Part shown: one piece after another, positions 17,196-24,822 of the stretch | Numbering within the stretch: the first letter of the stretch is position 1 | Layout of the letters: every line of letters starts with the position of its first letter | NCBI RefSeq assembly: GCF_024734895.1 | Contig: NZ_CP091430.1 | Location: forward strand, 6,404,501 to 6,468,500 | Reading direction: 5' to 3' | Length of the DNA: 64,000 nt | Origin: Paenibacillus spongiae | Lineage (GTDB): Bacteria; Bacillota; Bacilli; Paenibacillales; Paenibacillaceae | Notes under the pieces: model-generated | The model's database searches: none | The model's input: the letters and a program-made list of their open reading frames with translations, nothing else | Told to the model about the DNA's origin: nothing | Program-made: the position numbers and the translations under genes

Positions 17196-18897
17196 GTTCG
17201 CTTCCTCCCCTGCTAAGCGGCAATGTGATTTTGACGACTGTTCCGCCATGATGCTCGCTTGATAGGTCTACCCCGTACTCTTCGCCATAAATGAGCTGCA
17301 CTCTCCTATGTACATTGTACAATCCGACATGAGGAGAATCGTTATGATTTCGCTCCAATATCTGCCTAATATTTTGCAGAACTATCGGTTCCATCCCCTC
17401 GCCGTCATCATCAATGACTACGACCAGGTTTTCACCGAAAATATCCGCCTTGATTTGTACAGTCAAGGACTGACGGTTTGCAAAGCCGTGCTTGATTGCA
17501 TTCTCTATGATCGGCTGAAGGATAAGCTTGGGAACCGTGCAGTCCAAAACAGCTTCATCCACATGGATTCTATAGTCGAATTTATTTCCGAAACGGTATT
17601 TTTGAATGAAGAGGTAGTTCTTCGTATATACGACATCCTCCGCCAGGCTCACTTCCATATTGGCATTATCGATACTGTATCTTAACAAGCTGGATAATAC
17701 TACGATCATCTTATTCGCGGAAGAAGGATCTAATTTTACCGTGTAACGAATCGTTTCCAACGTGTTGAACAAAAAGTGGGGATTAAACTGAGATTCAAGC
17801 TGTTTAATTTCGGATAATACATTTTGTCGGGCCTTTTCCTTGTTCGCTTCAATCAAGTTTTTGATATCGGACAGCATCTGATTGTAAGCTTCCGCAAAGA
17901 CCTGAAACTCATCGTTGGTATTGACCCTAAGCCGGGTTTCCAAGTTACCGGTTTGAACATTCTCGATCGCCCTGACAATGTCATCAATAACTTTAGTTTT
18001 ACTTGCAGCTATTTTCCTTGCAGATACATAGGTTGTAAAGGCCAACATGCCGAAAAGCAAACTTAACAGCAAACCGGTCAAAATAAGCATCGATTTGAAG
18101 TAACCGACGGAGGTGAGTGTATAGATATGAATCTCGCCGTCGAGAATTTCCGTTGTCGTAACGTATTGACGGTCATGATTCGATTTGACGACTCCGGATC
18201 TGTCTCTGAAATTCACATCGATTTTTCCTAGTTCGTTAATTAGCAATTCATTCGTGCATGCAATCACATACCCGAAATGATCGGTTATAACGACGCTAGT
18301 CGAAAAATTTGTGCCGAGCAGCTTAACCAAATCTCTTTTGCTAAAATCGAAGGTGATAAATCCGGCGACTTGCCCCTCTATTACAATCGCTTTGCCTACT
18401 GTCAAGCTTGGACTGTCGGCATGTAAGGCAGGCTGCCTGGCTAGAATGACCTTATCCGGCATATCCTGCATTCTTCGAATAGGTCCCCACATGATAGAAT
18501 GTTCGCCTTGGGCATATTCAGGAATATAATTCGAGCTCTGGATTAAAGGCTTCAGCTTATCGTCAAACACGAAGAAATTTCCTTTTAGTTCCATGTCATT
18601 AACGAAATTGTAAAGACTTTCATATAAGGTGCTGCTTGAATGTTTCAGCTTTAGGTATGCCAGCATGCGTTCATCTTTTGACAAACGATTCGCCTGATTT
18701 TGATAAGATTCTACAAGGCTTCCGATTGTTTCCGCTATTTGGACATTGTCCTTATCGTTCTGTGAAACAATTGTATTGTAAAGGCTGGAAAACGACAGGA
18801 TATAACTGGTTAACGTTATAATGATGACCGGGATAAGCGCATAAATGATAAACGTTTTTCTGATACCATCTCTGTAACGCCTGAAACTTTTCGTCAT
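17173..18897 (-). CDS. YesM-like sensor histidine kinase
   Basis: 574 residues. TM1 (about 15-37), an extracellular sensor domain, TM2 (about 270-293), HAMP, then a His_kinase domain with QFNPHFLFNTLETIRYTVK (His autophosphorylation site) and an HATPase with PIIENAIKHG and DDDGEGM. This is the 5TM-independent YesM/LytS-like architecture usual with AraC-type regulators. GAGGTGAGG precedes ATG. It forms an operon with the overlapping regulator gene. The nearby binding lipoprotein may present ligand to its extracellular part, as in HptSA (inference). Confidence 0.92.
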   Translation of the reverse strand: MTKSFRRYRDGIRKTFIIYALIPVIIITLTSYILSFSSLYNTIVSQNDKDNVQIAETIGSLVESYQNQANRLSKDERMLAYLKLKHSSSTLYESLYNFVNDMELKGNFFVFDDKLKPLIQSSNYIPEYAQGEHSIMWGPIRRMQDMPDKVILARQPALHADSPSLTVGKAIVIEGQVAGFITFDFSKRDLVKLLGTNFSTSVVITDHFGYVIACTNELLINELGKIDVNFRDRSGVVKSNHDRQYVTTTEILDGEIHIYTLTSVGYFKSMLILTGLLLSLLFGMLAFTTYVSARKIAASKTKVIDDIVRAIENVQTGNLETRLRVNTNDEFQVFAEAYNQMLSDIKNLIEANKEKARQNVLSEIKQLESQFNPHFLFNTLETIRYTVKLDPSSANKMIVVLSSLLRYSIDNANMEVSLAEDVVYTKNYLFIQKYRFGNKFDYRIHVDEAVLDCTVPKLILQPIIENAIKHGFANRQSLTVQIKADIFGENLVVVIDDDGEGMEPIVLQNIRQILERNHNDSPHVGLYNVHRRVQLIYGEEYGVDLSSEHHGGTVVKITLPLSRGGSERAEGGHR

Positions 18898-19088
18898 TTC
18901 CTCACCTCGATGGTCCTGTTACATTATATCATTTCAATACGTTGAGGCTTTGCATTCATCAAAACTTAATAATCGCGGCCGGACTCGTGTATCAGCCCTA
19001 GTGATATTGATTTCATTTCTGAAAACTTTTCTCAAAATACAAAAAAAGGAGCACGAATGCCCCCCCTTTTCGGTGTTCTGCTATGCTA

Positions 19089-19229
19089 TTACCGGCAATA
19101 CTGCTCCACACCTTTCTCTTGATCCGCAATCATCTGGTCCATAAGCTCTTGCGACGGATAATAGTAATCGAGCGGTTTGATGACAGACAAATCGTAAGGA
19201 GGCTGCTCGACTTTAAACGCACCAGCAGT
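19089..19229 (-). pseudogene. C-terminal coding remnant, family not recognised
   Basis: An open frame without start codon encodes FKVEQPPYDLSVIKPLDYYY and then QELMDQMIADQEKGVEQYCR before TAA (19089-19091). A stop lies just upstream (19230-19232). The composition looks like real protein and not noise. The rest of 18898-19304 shows a weak hairpin after this remnant (about 19047-19078) and nothing else. Probably the end of a deleted gene. Confidence 0.4.
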
Positions 19230-19304
19230 CTAGTATATAACAGGTATTAAATATCGGTGCAAGCTATATGCTACTACACGATGATACGCGTATATTTTTT
19301 CGGC

Positions 19305-20066
19305 TCATTCCTCCACGATTGCGACCGGACGGGCCCAGCCTGCACTCGCCTTTTCTACTTTGATCGGAAAGCAGCAGACTTTAAAGCCAAACGGCGTCGG
19401 AATTTTCTCCAAATTGGCCAGCTTTTCGATCTGGCAATATTCCCGGTCTTTGCCGACATAATGCGCTGCCCACAGAACGCCTTCCCTCGGCTGCTTTTTA
19501 TACGCTTCGGCCTGTAGGTTGAGCGGAATATCCCAGCCCCAGCCGTCAGTACCTACTACCTTGACGCCTTGGTCCAGAAGCCACAACGTAGCATCGGCCG
19601 ATACCCCGGCATGAAGGAACGCATAATGTTCGTGGTACAGCCGTTTGTCCGCATCGCTCCGGATGAGAACGATATCGAACGGTTTCAGCGTATACGCGAT
19701 CCGTTTCAGCTCGGCGACCAGGTCGTCCGTCGTAATCTCGTAACCCGGCGGCTTCGCGCTGAAATCGAGCACCACGCCGTCGGAATAAAACCATTCGAGC
19801 GGTAGTTCGTCAATCGTTCTTGCATGTTTCCCTTCCGAAGTCGGCCAGTAATGCCACGGCGCGTCGATATGAGTACCCGCATGCGTATTCAGCGTCACCA
19901 ATTCCGTCGCCCATGCCTTGCTTTCTGGAAAATCCTCCTGTTTGAGGCCAAGTGCTGCCGCCGCTTGCAGCGCCCCGTCTTCATGGGTTGCATATTCGAT
20001 CTTCGCCGGTAGCGGCTCGCGGATGCGCGGACTAATCGGCACGCTCAAGTCAATAAGCTTCATCAT
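19305..20066 (-). CDS. Cyclase-family metal-dependent hydrolase (kynurenine formamidase-like)
   Basis: 253 residues. NTHAGTHIDAPWHYW is the HxGTHxDxPxH metal-binding signature of the cyclase/KynB family. FDIVLIRSDAD and GVSADATLWLLDQGVKVVGTDGWGWD follow in family order. AAGGGAAGGGG stands before ATG 20066. Members hydrolyse amides or lactones such as N-formylkynurenine, isatin or oxidised sugars; no kynurenine genes are nearby, so the substrate is open. Transcribed alone, with a terminator-like stretch on its 5' side belonging to the next operon. Confidence 0.85.
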   Translation of the reverse strand: MMKLIDLSVPISPRIREPLPAKIEYATHEDGALQAAAALGLKQEDFPESKAWATELVTLNTHAGTHIDAPWHYWPTSEGKHARTIDELPLEWFYSDGVVLDFSAKPPGYEITTDDLVAELKRIAYTLKPFDIVLIRSDADKRLYHEHYAFLHAGVSADATLWLLDQGVKVVGTDGWGWDIPLNLQAEAYKKQPREGVLWAAHYVGKDREYCQIEKLANLEKIPTPFGFKVCCFPIKVEKASAGWARPVAIVEE

Positions 20067-20174
20067 GTATTCCCCTTCCCTTGTCTCCCGATTCAGGCAC
20101 ATTATACCAAATCGCCCCAACTGCCGATAGCCGGTCGTAACGACAGTTTCAACATATACCTTATCTTATGTGCT

Positions 20175-20206
20175 GAAAAAAACCAGTCTCTAAAAAGAAA
20201 CTGGTC
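20175..20206 (-). terminator. Intrinsic terminator of the toxin-immunity operon
   Basis: ACCAGT with TTCT/AGAG pairs to ACTGGT. The minus strand continues TTTTTTTCAGC. It lies about 95 bases past the immunity-gene stop. Confidence 0.8.
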
Positions 20207-20299
20207 AAGTATCGAAACAAATCCTAAAATACCCCCGCCACAAAAACTTATATCACTGTTTTAACCAATAATTGGGAAAAGTTTGAAGCATCCTATCAT

Positions 20300-20665
20300 T
20301 TAAACCAATTTTAATGTTCTCTTTATTTCTTCTAAGTATTGGAAAATTTCATTCTCTCTACTGGGATGACGTTCTATAAAATCTTTACTGGCCTTTTGCA
20401 GATAATCAAAAAAAACATCGAAGTCAACAACCAGAACTTCATCCTTCTCCACAGCAGGATATTCATAAAAGTAAGCTACACCGGTCTCTCCAAAATAGCC
20501 CTCTTCCCAAGGTTGAAGTTCATTCGCGAATAGACACCATACAGCCCCTATTCCAAAGCCTTGTCTGTTACAATAATTCTTTATGGCGTCCAAAAAGTAC
20601 GATTGGCCTAAGTTAGCGTAATATAATTCTATCAGGTCCTTTTCCCTCTTCTTTTTAGTATTCAT
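20300..20665 (-). CDS. CdiI-like immunity protein to the EndoU-like toxin
   Basis: 121 residues, acidic, no signal peptide or membrane span, so it acts in the cytosol. YFLDAIKNYCNRQGFGIG, WCLFANEL, EGYFGETGVAYF and VVDFDVFFDYLQ resemble the CdiI family annotated as ribonuclease-toxin immunity. GAAGGAG precedes ATG. It starts 39 bases after the toxin stop, is the last gene of the operon, and shares the low GC of the toxin tip. Binding and blocking of the C-terminal nuclease is inferred from family and position. Confidence 0.75.
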   Translation of the reverse strand: MNTKKKREKDLIELYYANLGQSYFLDAIKNYCNRQGFGIGAVWCLFANELQPWEEGYFGETGVAYFYEYPAVEKDEVLVVDFDVFFDYLQKASKDFIERHPSRENEIFQYLEEIKRTLKLV

Positions 20666-20704
20666 AAGATACTCCTTCAGGTATTAATTTAATAGGGTAA
20701 AATA

Positions 20705-21874
20705 TTAGGGCTTCTCAAGGATCGGGAAAAAGTTAGTTATTTCACCGTTTTCAATATATCCTTGAAACATAAGTCCGTTCGGGGCAGTACCAGTTAGTAT
20801 CCTTCCATTTGCTGATCGTGTAGCATTTGCCATTGCCTGACGCCCCCACTCTAACATTTGTTCATCCTTTATTACACTCGGGTCGTACACAGTCTTCGGG
20901 AAGGGAATGTTTTTATACTGCCCTTCAATTATTTTTCCTGTCATATCTTTGGCAGGTAATTGATATTTTATTTCATACACACCATTGATTGTTGGATGAG
21001 GAGTTCTAGATATAATTAAGTCATCCATTTTCCAACCATTATTAGTAAATACCTCTTCAAAATTATGAAGATTGTGTCCCCCAAGAATACCTCTGCCCTT
21101 CTTCCAAACTACATCTTCAACTTGTGAGAAGTGTGTATCATATCCGGACCTTAATTTGAGAAGGAGAACTTTTCCCGTCCCTTTCTCATTGGATTTATCG
21201 CTTTCGCCGCCCGACTTTTCAGATTTATTGCTCCCGCCATCCGGCTTTCCGCCTTCGCCATCATGCGGTTGGTTCGGATCGCCGCCGTCGCGGCCGGAGG
21301 AACTGCCTCGCCCGCCGCCATCTTTAGGTGGTTTGGCAGCGCCACCGGAACCGGCCTCCGGTGTTGGGGTGCTTTCGCCGTCTGCATCTCGCGATCGCCT
21401 TGGCCCACTTCCGGCGTCAACATCAGCCGCCCCCCGCGAACCTCCGGAAGGGACTTCGGCCCGCCCCGCTCTGCCGGCATGAACCAATTCCTCAACCTCG
21501 TCGGTATGGCGCAAGCCTTTGCCAAGATCCCTGCCGGTATCCAAAATATTGCCGATTCTGCCCACTTTCCCTATAGCACCGAACGGAACGAGATTCATCG
21601 CCCTTTCCCAAGTTTCTAGCTTTTCGCCGGTGATCAGGTCTTTCCCTGTGATCGCTTCAATAACGCCCTTCACCTGGCCGACGACTGGGACAAAATTAAG
21701 CCCGATGCTTAGCAATGTGGCGAATATTCCTAAACCGACAGTCGCGGCGACGGCGGCTCTCTGCGTATTGAAGCAATCGGACAAGCTTCCGCAATTGTCG
21801 GCCAGCGCCACGTCCGGAAACACAAAAAACAAAAACAATCCGATCAGAGTCAATATAGGGTAATAACGTTTCAT
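20705..21874 (-). CDS. Secreted polymorphic toxin: signal peptide, PT-TG pre-toxin region, EndoU-like nuclease tip
   Basis: 389 residues. Sec signal (1-25, cleavage near VALAD), a hydrophobic stretch (42-65), then VIEAITGKDLITGEKL (71-86), the hallmark of PT-TG pre-toxin domains. A long Gly/Ser/Asp-rich linker (about 130-230) leads to a toxin domain (236-389). There GRGILGGHNLHNF, GVYEIKYQL, IPFPKTVYDP and NGLMFQGYIENGEI follow EndoU-superfamily order; His248, His267 and Lys303 are candidate catalytic residues. It should cleave RNA inside a target cell. The tip is AT-rich while the rest is GC-rich, a sign of tip exchange. It overlaps the upstream membrane gene by 4 bases. Confidence 0.8.
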   Translation of the reverse strand: MKRYYPILTLIGLFLFFVFPDVALADNCGSLSDCFNTQRAAVAATVGLGIFATLLSIGLNFVPVVGQVKGVIEAITGKDLITGEKLETWERAMNLVPFGAIGKVGRIGNILDTGRDLGKGLRHTDEVEELVHAGRAGRAEVPSGGSRGAADVDAGSGPRRSRDADGESTPTPEAGSGGAAKPPKDGGGRGSSSGRDGGDPNQPHDGEGGKPDGGSNKSEKSGGESDKSNEKGTGKVLLLKLRSGYDTHFSQVEDVVWKKGRGILGGHNLHNFEEVFTNNGWKMDDLIISRTPHPTINGVYEIKYQLPAKDMTGKIIEGQYKNIPFPKTVYDPSVIKDEQMLEWGRQAMANATRSANGRILTGTAPNGLMFQGYIENGEITNFFPILEKP

Positions 21875-23052
21875 TTTGACGGCTCACCTTCCTTCGGTTG
21901 GACGACCGGAAGCTGGGGTGTCAGCAGGAAAATAATCAACATCGAAAGCGCGGTCATCAGAAGCAGCGGCCGGAATGTATCCGTGGCGTACATCATATTT
22001 TCCAAAATCGCCGAAGCAATGATTTTAATAAGAATAAACCCGATAACCAAACGGATCAGCAGCGGAATTTTGTCCATCCACTTGGCCCAGACTCCAAGCG
22101 GAATGGGAATTAACTGTTGGCGGATCGCCAGCAGCACAAAAATCAAAGCTCCGATAAATACGGGATCGATCCACGATTTGTAGACTCCCGCTATCATCAG
22201 AACGGACCACAACGCGACTGCCGCCGTTGAGAACCAAGGATTTAACCGGTCTCCGAGCGATTCGACAGGGGGGAGCTCCCTTAACTCCCGCTCCAGCCCA
22301 TCAAGCGGCTTTCCGATCTCGCTGCGAAACGCCGTCATACCCTGCAGCAGCATTCGAATGGCGGCGATCACGATTGCGACAAAGATGATCACCCACTCGT
22401 ATTGCTGCAGAGGAACGGTCGCCTGCGCCGGAGGACTGGATGAAATCCAAGTAAATACCGGCCTTATTAGAACCGGCACGGTTTGAGTCCAGAAATAAAC
22501 AAGTATCCCGGTAATCAGTACATACAGTGCTGCGGCAATCTTGAAGCTGGTTTTCAAAGGCAGGAAGGGAACCCTCAGCTGAGCGGTTAACGCCTTGGTT
22601 ATCATAGGGATTTTTACCACTAATATATACAATAGACCGTACTCGATCACAAGCGGGATCCTCACCTTAATTACATGCTCAAATAAACCTTCGTTCCTCC
22701 GCCATCCGACCTCTGTCCAGCTTGTGTGCTGCAGAAAAAAATCTCCGAAGATAAAGCCGGCCAAAAAAAGCAGGCCGAGATTTGCGCTGCTCGTTCCCAC
22801 AATTGCCGCAATCATAATCACCACCAGCGATTCGCTGAACACGCTTTCGAAGCCGGGATGCCACCACCCGATCACCAGACCGATGAACAACGTTAGCAAT
22901 GGAGCCCAAGCGGCAACTGTCGGCCATGCCGCCAGGTAGAGGCCGTCCAAGAACGTGTAAGGGAGCTTTTTGGACAATCGGCTTGCCCGGAAAGGGAGTT
23001 GAACCCACCACAATCGAACGAACCGCTGGAGACCAGGCTTAGGCTGAGACAT
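21871..23052 (-). CDS. Polytopic membrane protein of the toxin operon, function unknown
   Basis: 393 residues with about 8-9 hydrophobic helices, for example near 45-65, 75-95, 100-125, 150-165, 190-212, 240-260, 300-320, 325-345 and 365-385. A long loop (about 265-290) is charged. No family was recognised and no ATPase or channel motif is seen. It overlaps the first gene by 14 bases and the toxin by 4 bases (ATGA), which is tight translational coupling. The neighbours suggest a role in toxin insertion, export or self-protection; that is inference. Confidence 0.75.
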   Translation of the reverse strand: MSQPKPGLQRFVRLWWVQLPFRASRLSKKLPYTFLDGLYLAAWPTVAAWAPLLTLFIGLVIGWWHPGFESVFSESLVVIMIAAIVGTSSANLGLLFLAGFIFGDFFLQHTSWTEVGWRRNEGLFEHVIKVRIPLVIEYGLLYILVVKIPMITKALTAQLRVPFLPLKTSFKIAAALYVLITGILVYFWTQTVPVLIRPVFTWISSSPPAQATVPLQQYEWVIIFVAIVIAAIRMLLQGMTAFRSEIGKPLDGLERELRELPPVESLGDRLNPWFSTAAVALWSVLMIAGVYKSWIDPVFIGALIFVLLAIRQQLIPIPLGVWAKWMDKIPLLIRLVIGFILIKIIASAILENMMYATDTFRPLLLMTALSMLIIFLLTPQLPVVQPKEGEPSK

Positions 23053-23662
23053 GGCCCGCGGACTCCTTTCTCAAGATTAGTTTCCTGGCCGTATACCCGA
23101 GTACAATCCCATATACGAAGTGGCCGACTATGGAAACCGAAATGAGCTCATCTAGCGCTTTCATGTCAAGCCAACCCGGATATACGGTCACCATCGCCAG
23201 TTCAAGGATCATCGCCCAGACCAGGCCGCCCTGGATGCCTTTGCGTCCGAATGCAACCGTATAAGCGATCCCGAATGTAGTACCATTGGCGATATGGAAC
23301 GCCGCCCCGAGAATGCTGACCCATAGACCGGTTGCTTGTTCACCGACGAGCGCTTTTCCGAAAATTCCGAAAATATCGAACGGCCAAAATTGAATACCCG
23401 TCACCTTAATTAAAACAAATCGGGAAAGATCGTAAAGGCATGTGGCCAGGATGCCGGCTACCGTCCCATAACCGATAATCCGCTTGATTTCGGAATGTTT
23501 CCCGGGAGGCAATCTCCTCCAGATCAGACGTCCAATAATAAAAGCCAGTATCAAAATGCCAATCAAAGTGTACAGCATGGAAAAAGAAGAAAATATATAA
23601 ACGAGCAGTGAAGCCCCGGTCGATAAAAACAACGCTGCAAAAATAAACGTTTTTCGCTCCAT
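23039..23662 (-). CDS. Polytopic membrane protein, first gene of the toxin operon
   Basis: 207 residues with about six hydrophobic helices. The Gly-rich motif LGAAFHIANGTTFGIAYT and the repeated G-x-x-x-G patterns recall DUF1440/YagU-like or DUF6789-type membrane proteins, which have no known function. AGGAG lies 9 bases before ATG. It begins a four-gene run whose members overlap or nearly touch. Nothing upstream on this strand joins it, so the promoter should lie in 23663-23850, where only AT-rich unassigned sequence is seen. Confidence 0.72.
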   Translation of the reverse strand: MERKTFIFAALFLSTGASLLVYIFSSFSMLYTLIGILILAFIIGRLIWRRLPPGKHSEIKRIIGYGTVAGILATCLYDLSRFVLIKVTGIQFWPFDIFGIFGKALVGEQATGLWVSILGAAFHIANGTTFGIAYTVAFGRKGIQGGLVWAMILELAMVTVYPGWLDMKALDELISVSIVGHFVYGIVLGYTARKLILRKESAGHVSA

Positions 23663-23890
23663 TCACCAAATCTCCTAAATTGTATTTTTCATGCCAACGG
23701 TTTTTAAAATTACCACATTCATACTGTCGAAGTAGCTAGATTGATGTCGTATATTCTTAAAGTTCTTAACAATACAGATTTGACGATTACGCATGAAGTT
23801 ACTCCGATCTCAGGCTCCCCCCTTTCTGCAATCCACTTCGTTCTAGAAGTATTCACCTTCCCAGACTACATATGAAACCACAAATATTGA

Positions 23891-24297
23891 TTACATCTTC
23901 TCTAATTCCTTTGCACAGCGATAAAATGTGTTTGGTTTTAATCCCAATTGCTTCATCGCGCTTTCCTAAATCACCCATTGTTTTGAACTTGCGGCTATCA
24001 AACAAAGACTCATTTTCCAAGATGATGATGTCGGCGTTTACTTCTTTTGTGATGTGTTTCCATTCGCAGATAATTCCGTCATAGTCACGGCCGAGCCGAT
24101 CAAGGGCATCCAGATAAACCAAATCTCTCTCTCGAATCATCATTTTCATTGCCTGATATTTCGATCTGTCAAAATCCTTGCCGCTTTGCTTGTCAACAAA
24201 TATGTATCGTTCCTCAATTCCGAGCTCGTGTATTTTTCTCCAGTTAACGCTCTGTATTTTGGTCCTTGGATGACACTCTTAAGTATCCCAATTTCAT
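23891..24297 (-). pseudogene. Decayed serine recombinase (resolvase/invertase)
   Basis: ATG 24297 begins MKLGYLRVSSKDQNTER, the catalytic Ser region of resolvases. A CAA to TAA stop and an extra A in a run of five then break the frame. The next frame reads VDKQSGKDFDRSKYQAM, LDALDRLGRDYDGI and LFDSRKFKTMGDLGK. A third frame ends AMKQLGLKPNTFYRCAKEL, the C-terminal HTH, at TAA 23891-23893. The stretch between the catalytic domain and the HTH is mostly missing. It is a dead mobile-element gene beside the toxin operon; a similar scrap lies at 34884-34985. Confidence 0.8.
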
Positions 24298-24591
24298 AAA
24301 GTACCTCCCCCTTTGAAATACTTAATTATGTCAATAAACTATAAACAAAATTTGAAATATTTCAATAGTTATATTAGCACTTTTTTACATTTTTTCAGGA
24401 AGGTTTTTGACTATTTCAAAAAGTATGCTTTATGGCACATCTTACATTTTTGCAGTAAATTGAAAAAATATCGACATTGCGTGTGGCTGATATTATCTAA
24501 ACGAACATGTAAAAACCCCTTGAAATATAAGGGTCTGCTCATTGTTTGCATGTATTCAATGTATTCTTGATGGGAAGCATCAACAAAAAGC

Positions 24592-24625
24592 AGCCCAAAA
24601 CAATACAGTCTTGGGCCGATTTTTC
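24592..24625 (+). terminator. Plus-strand hairpin in the 24298-24822 gene gap
   Basis: GCCCAA pairs with TTGGGC, followed by CGATTTTT on the plus strand. An imperfect GTTACCCATTGGCGTAAC inverted repeat follows at about 24640-24657. No convincing coding sequence was found in 24298-24822; the left half is strongly AT-rich and the right half GC-rich, so a boundary of transferred DNA may lie near 24640. Confidence 0.5.
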
Positions 24626-24822
24626 TGTTATTCAACTAACGTTACCCATTGGCGTAACGGCCCGACCTTTCATCTATGGTACGGTTCTCCGCGCTGTCAA
24701 TCATAGTTCATCGTGCAGTTTTGCGTCGTCGCGCCGACCAGCTCGACCGGCGCAACGCACGCGCGAGGTGTGATTTTTCGTCTCTTTCGTCCGATGCGTT
24801 GACGCCGTATGGCATCCGGCGA

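Noticed and set aside
24411-24635. 74-codon minus-strand frame beside the dead recombinase
   Set aside because: Cys-containing but with no start signal or family match, and it runs through the plus-strand hairpin; insufficient support for a gene or transposase.
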